Shown piece by piece: positions 62,771 to 64,000 of a DNA stretch of 64,000 nucleotides (its first letter is position 1; every line of letters begins with the position of its first letter). The stretch is from JAUXFS01 sp050329575. Lineage in GTDB: Bacteria; Pseudomonadota; Alphaproteobacteria; Rhodospirillales; Defluviicoccaceae. The stretch covers positions 1 to 64,000 of the forward strand of contig JBHJOP010000077.1 in the NCBI GenBank assembly GCA_050329575.1, read 5' to 3'. Both the position numbers and the translations under genes were made by a program. The notes beneath the pieces are model-generated. The model worked only from the letters and a program-made list of their open reading frames with translations. It ran no database searches and was not told the DNA's origin.

Positions 62771-63630
62771 CGGCGACCGGCTACGCCAGTCCGCGGGCGC
62801 TGCGCACCACCGCCTGGCTGACCGAACACCTCGAGGATCCGCGGGTGCGCGTGCTCGACGGCAGCTTCCATCTCCCCGGCTCCGGCCGCGATGCGCGCGA
62901 GGAGTACCGGCGGCAGCACATCCCGGGCGCGGGATTCTTCGACATCGACGGCGTGTGCGCGTCCGACACCGACCTGCCCCACATGCTGCCGACGGCGGAC
63001 GCCTTCGCCGTCGCCGCCGAGGCGCTCGGCATCGGCAACGACGACGCCGTCGTCGTCTACGACGCCCCCGGCTCGGCCGCCGCGGCCCGGGTGTGGTGGA
63101 CCTTCCGCATCTTCGGCCACCGCGACGTCGCCGTCCTCGACGGCGGGTTGGCGAAGTGGCTGGCCGAGGGCCGCCCGGTCGACGACCGGCCGCCGAACCC
63201 GCGCCCGACCCGCTACCGGGCGCGCTTCGATGGCGCCCTGGTCCGCTCCCGGTCCGAGCTGATCGCCAACCTCGCGCACGGCCGCGAGCAGGTGGTCGAC
63301 AACCGCGGTCCCGGCCGCTTCGCCGGCGTCGAGCCGGAACCGCGGCCGGCCCGCAAGCGCGGCCACATCCCCGGCAGCCGCAACATCCCGTTCACCGCCT
63401 TCCTCGACGGCGAGCGGTTCGGGGTCTGGCGGCCGGCCGAGGCGCTCGCCCAGGTGTTCGCCGCCGCCGGCGTCGATCTCGACCGCGCCATCGTCGCCAG
63501 CTGCGGCTCCGGCGTCACCGCCTGCACCACCGCGTTCGCCGCCCATCTGCTGGGGCGCGACCACGTCGCCGTCTACGACGGCTCCTGGGCCGAGTGGGGC
63601 AACCGCGACGACACCCCGGTGGACCCGTGA
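62767..63630 (+). CDS. sseA: 3-mercaptopyruvate sulfurtransferase (tandem rhodanese)
   Basis: A 287-residue protein with two rhodanese domains. The active Cys is Cys246 in VASCGSGVTACTT; CGSGVT is the mercaptopyruvate-type loop, unlike the CRKGVT of thiosulfate enzymes. The inactive first domain carries VLDGSFHLPGSGRDAREEY and GGLAKWLAEGRPV. The GTG start overlaps the cysK stop by 4 bp. It transfers sulfur from 3-mercaptopyruvate, a product of cysteine, fitting the neighbouring cysteine genes. Confidence 0.93.
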   Translation: MTATGYASPRALRTTAWLTEHLEDPRVRVLDGSFHLPGSGRDAREEYRRQHIPGAGFFDIDGVCASDTDLPHMLPTADAFAVAAEALGIGNDDAVVVYDAPGSAAAARVWWTFRIFGHRDVAVLDGGLAKWLAEGRPVDDRPPNPRPTRYRARFDGALVRSRSELIANLAHGREQVVDNRGPGRFAGVEPEPRPARKRGHIPGSRNIPFTAFLDGERFGVWRPAEALAQVFAAAGVDLDRAIVASCGSGVTACTTAFAAHLLGRDHVAVYDGSWAEWGNRDDTPVDP

Positions 63631-63637
63631 GGCGGCG

Positions 63638-64000
63638 ATGAAGACGGAGACCGAACTGGTCGGCCTCGGCCGCGATCCCGCCGCCAACCACGGCATCGTC
63701 AACCCGCCGGTCTACCATGCGTCCACCATCGTCTATCCGACGCTGGCGGCGATGGAGGAGGCCGACCGCACCCCGTTCGAGGGTACCCGCTACGGCCGCC
63801 GCGGCACCCCCACCACGTTCGCGCTCGAAGAGGCGGTCGCGACCCTCGAAGGCGGCTACCGCGGCATCGCGGTGCCGTCGGGGCTGGCGGCGATCACCTG
63901 CACGCTGCTCGCCTTCCTGCGCGCCGGCGACCATTTGCTGATGCCGGACACGGCCTACGGCCCGGCGCGGCGGTTCTGCGACACCGTGCTCGCCGGCTTC
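63638..64000 (+). CDS. metC: cystathionine beta-lyase, N-terminal part (cut by window end)
   Basis: The first 121 residues of a Cys/Met metabolism PLP enzyme. Visible are TELVGLGRDPAANHGIVNPP VYHASTIVYPTL, FEGTRYGRRGTPTTFALEEA (PLP-phosphate-binding Tyr and Arg), and VPSGLAAITCTLLAFLRAGD. The open frame runs past the last base. Family features favour MetC-type cystathionine beta-lyase; gamma-synthase or methionine gamma-lyase cannot be excluded without the rest. It starts 8 bp after sseA, with GAGGCGGCG in front. Confidence 0.88.
   Translation, partial: MKTETELVGLGRDPAANHGIVNPPVYHASTIVYPTLAAMEEADRTPFEGTRYGRRGTPTTFALEEAVATLEGGYRGIAVPSGLAAITCTLLAFLRAGDHLLMPDTAYGPARRFCDTVLAGF

Overview
The window is a GC-rich, gene-dense stretch of bacterial chromosome. 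Short intergenic gaps, many overlapping start/stop codons and the gene content point to an alphaproteobacterium, probably a polyhydroxyalkanoate-storing member of Rhodospirillales. The alphaproteobacterial markers are a Usg-family protein, a MipZ remnant, a Tim14/Pam18-type membrane J-protein, RpoH, DUF1289, a class I PHA synthase, and hom next to recJ. The genus is inferred, not shown.

Layout. 1-7002: hydrolases, an AsnC-type ligand-binding protein, an RhlE-type helicase, gamma carbonic anhydrase, MeaB and PhaC. 7212-18293: an OmpA-like lipoprotein, an AlaC-type aminotransferase, hom, recJ, a PPi-dependent phosphofructokinase, tRNA-Glu, mazG, a small lipoprotein and pgm. 18645-28966: a DacF-like carboxypeptidase with two SPOR repeats faces a long leftward series: molybdopterin oxidoreductase, truncated mipZ, VWA protein, J-protein, galU, ugd, phosphomannomutase, isochorismatase, gamma-glutamylcyclotransferase. 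The galU-ugd-phosphomannomutase part supplies UDP-glucose, UDP-glucuronate and mannose-1-phosphate for envelope or exopolysaccharide.

29042-37439: a DUF3179 protein, an OmpR/EnvZ-type two-component pair, then the most striking locus: an RpfF-like diffusible signal factor (DSF) synthase facing a REC-PAS-PAS-GGDEF-EAL protein. 37436-44713: Nudix, DUF2934 and DUF1289 proteins, a coiled-coil protein, a GAF-GAF-PAS class III nucleotide cyclase and a PatZ-like protein acetyltransferase. 44720-54478: a radical SAM protein, a type I secretion ABC/HlyD pair, a metallo-beta-lactamase-fold protein, a DUF62 protein, Usg, RpoH, a TadG-like VWA protein and an AT-rich region with 10-bp phased repeats. 54479-64000: a sialidase-like protein, two tandem PAS-GGDEF-EAL paralogues, ADP-ribose pyrophosphatase, and a sulfur amino acid cluster (cysteine synthase, mercaptopyruvate sulfurtransferase, cystathionine lyase cut by the window end).

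Taken together, the right half is rich in second-messenger and signalling genes: three c-di-GMP proteins, one cyclic nucleotide cyclase and one candidate fatty-acid signal synthase, close to secretion and surface genes. The best candidate for an undescribed system is the rpfF/c-di-GMP pair. A CCCCAAATGGG element lies in its divergent promoter region and again just upstream of the second c-di-GMP locus.
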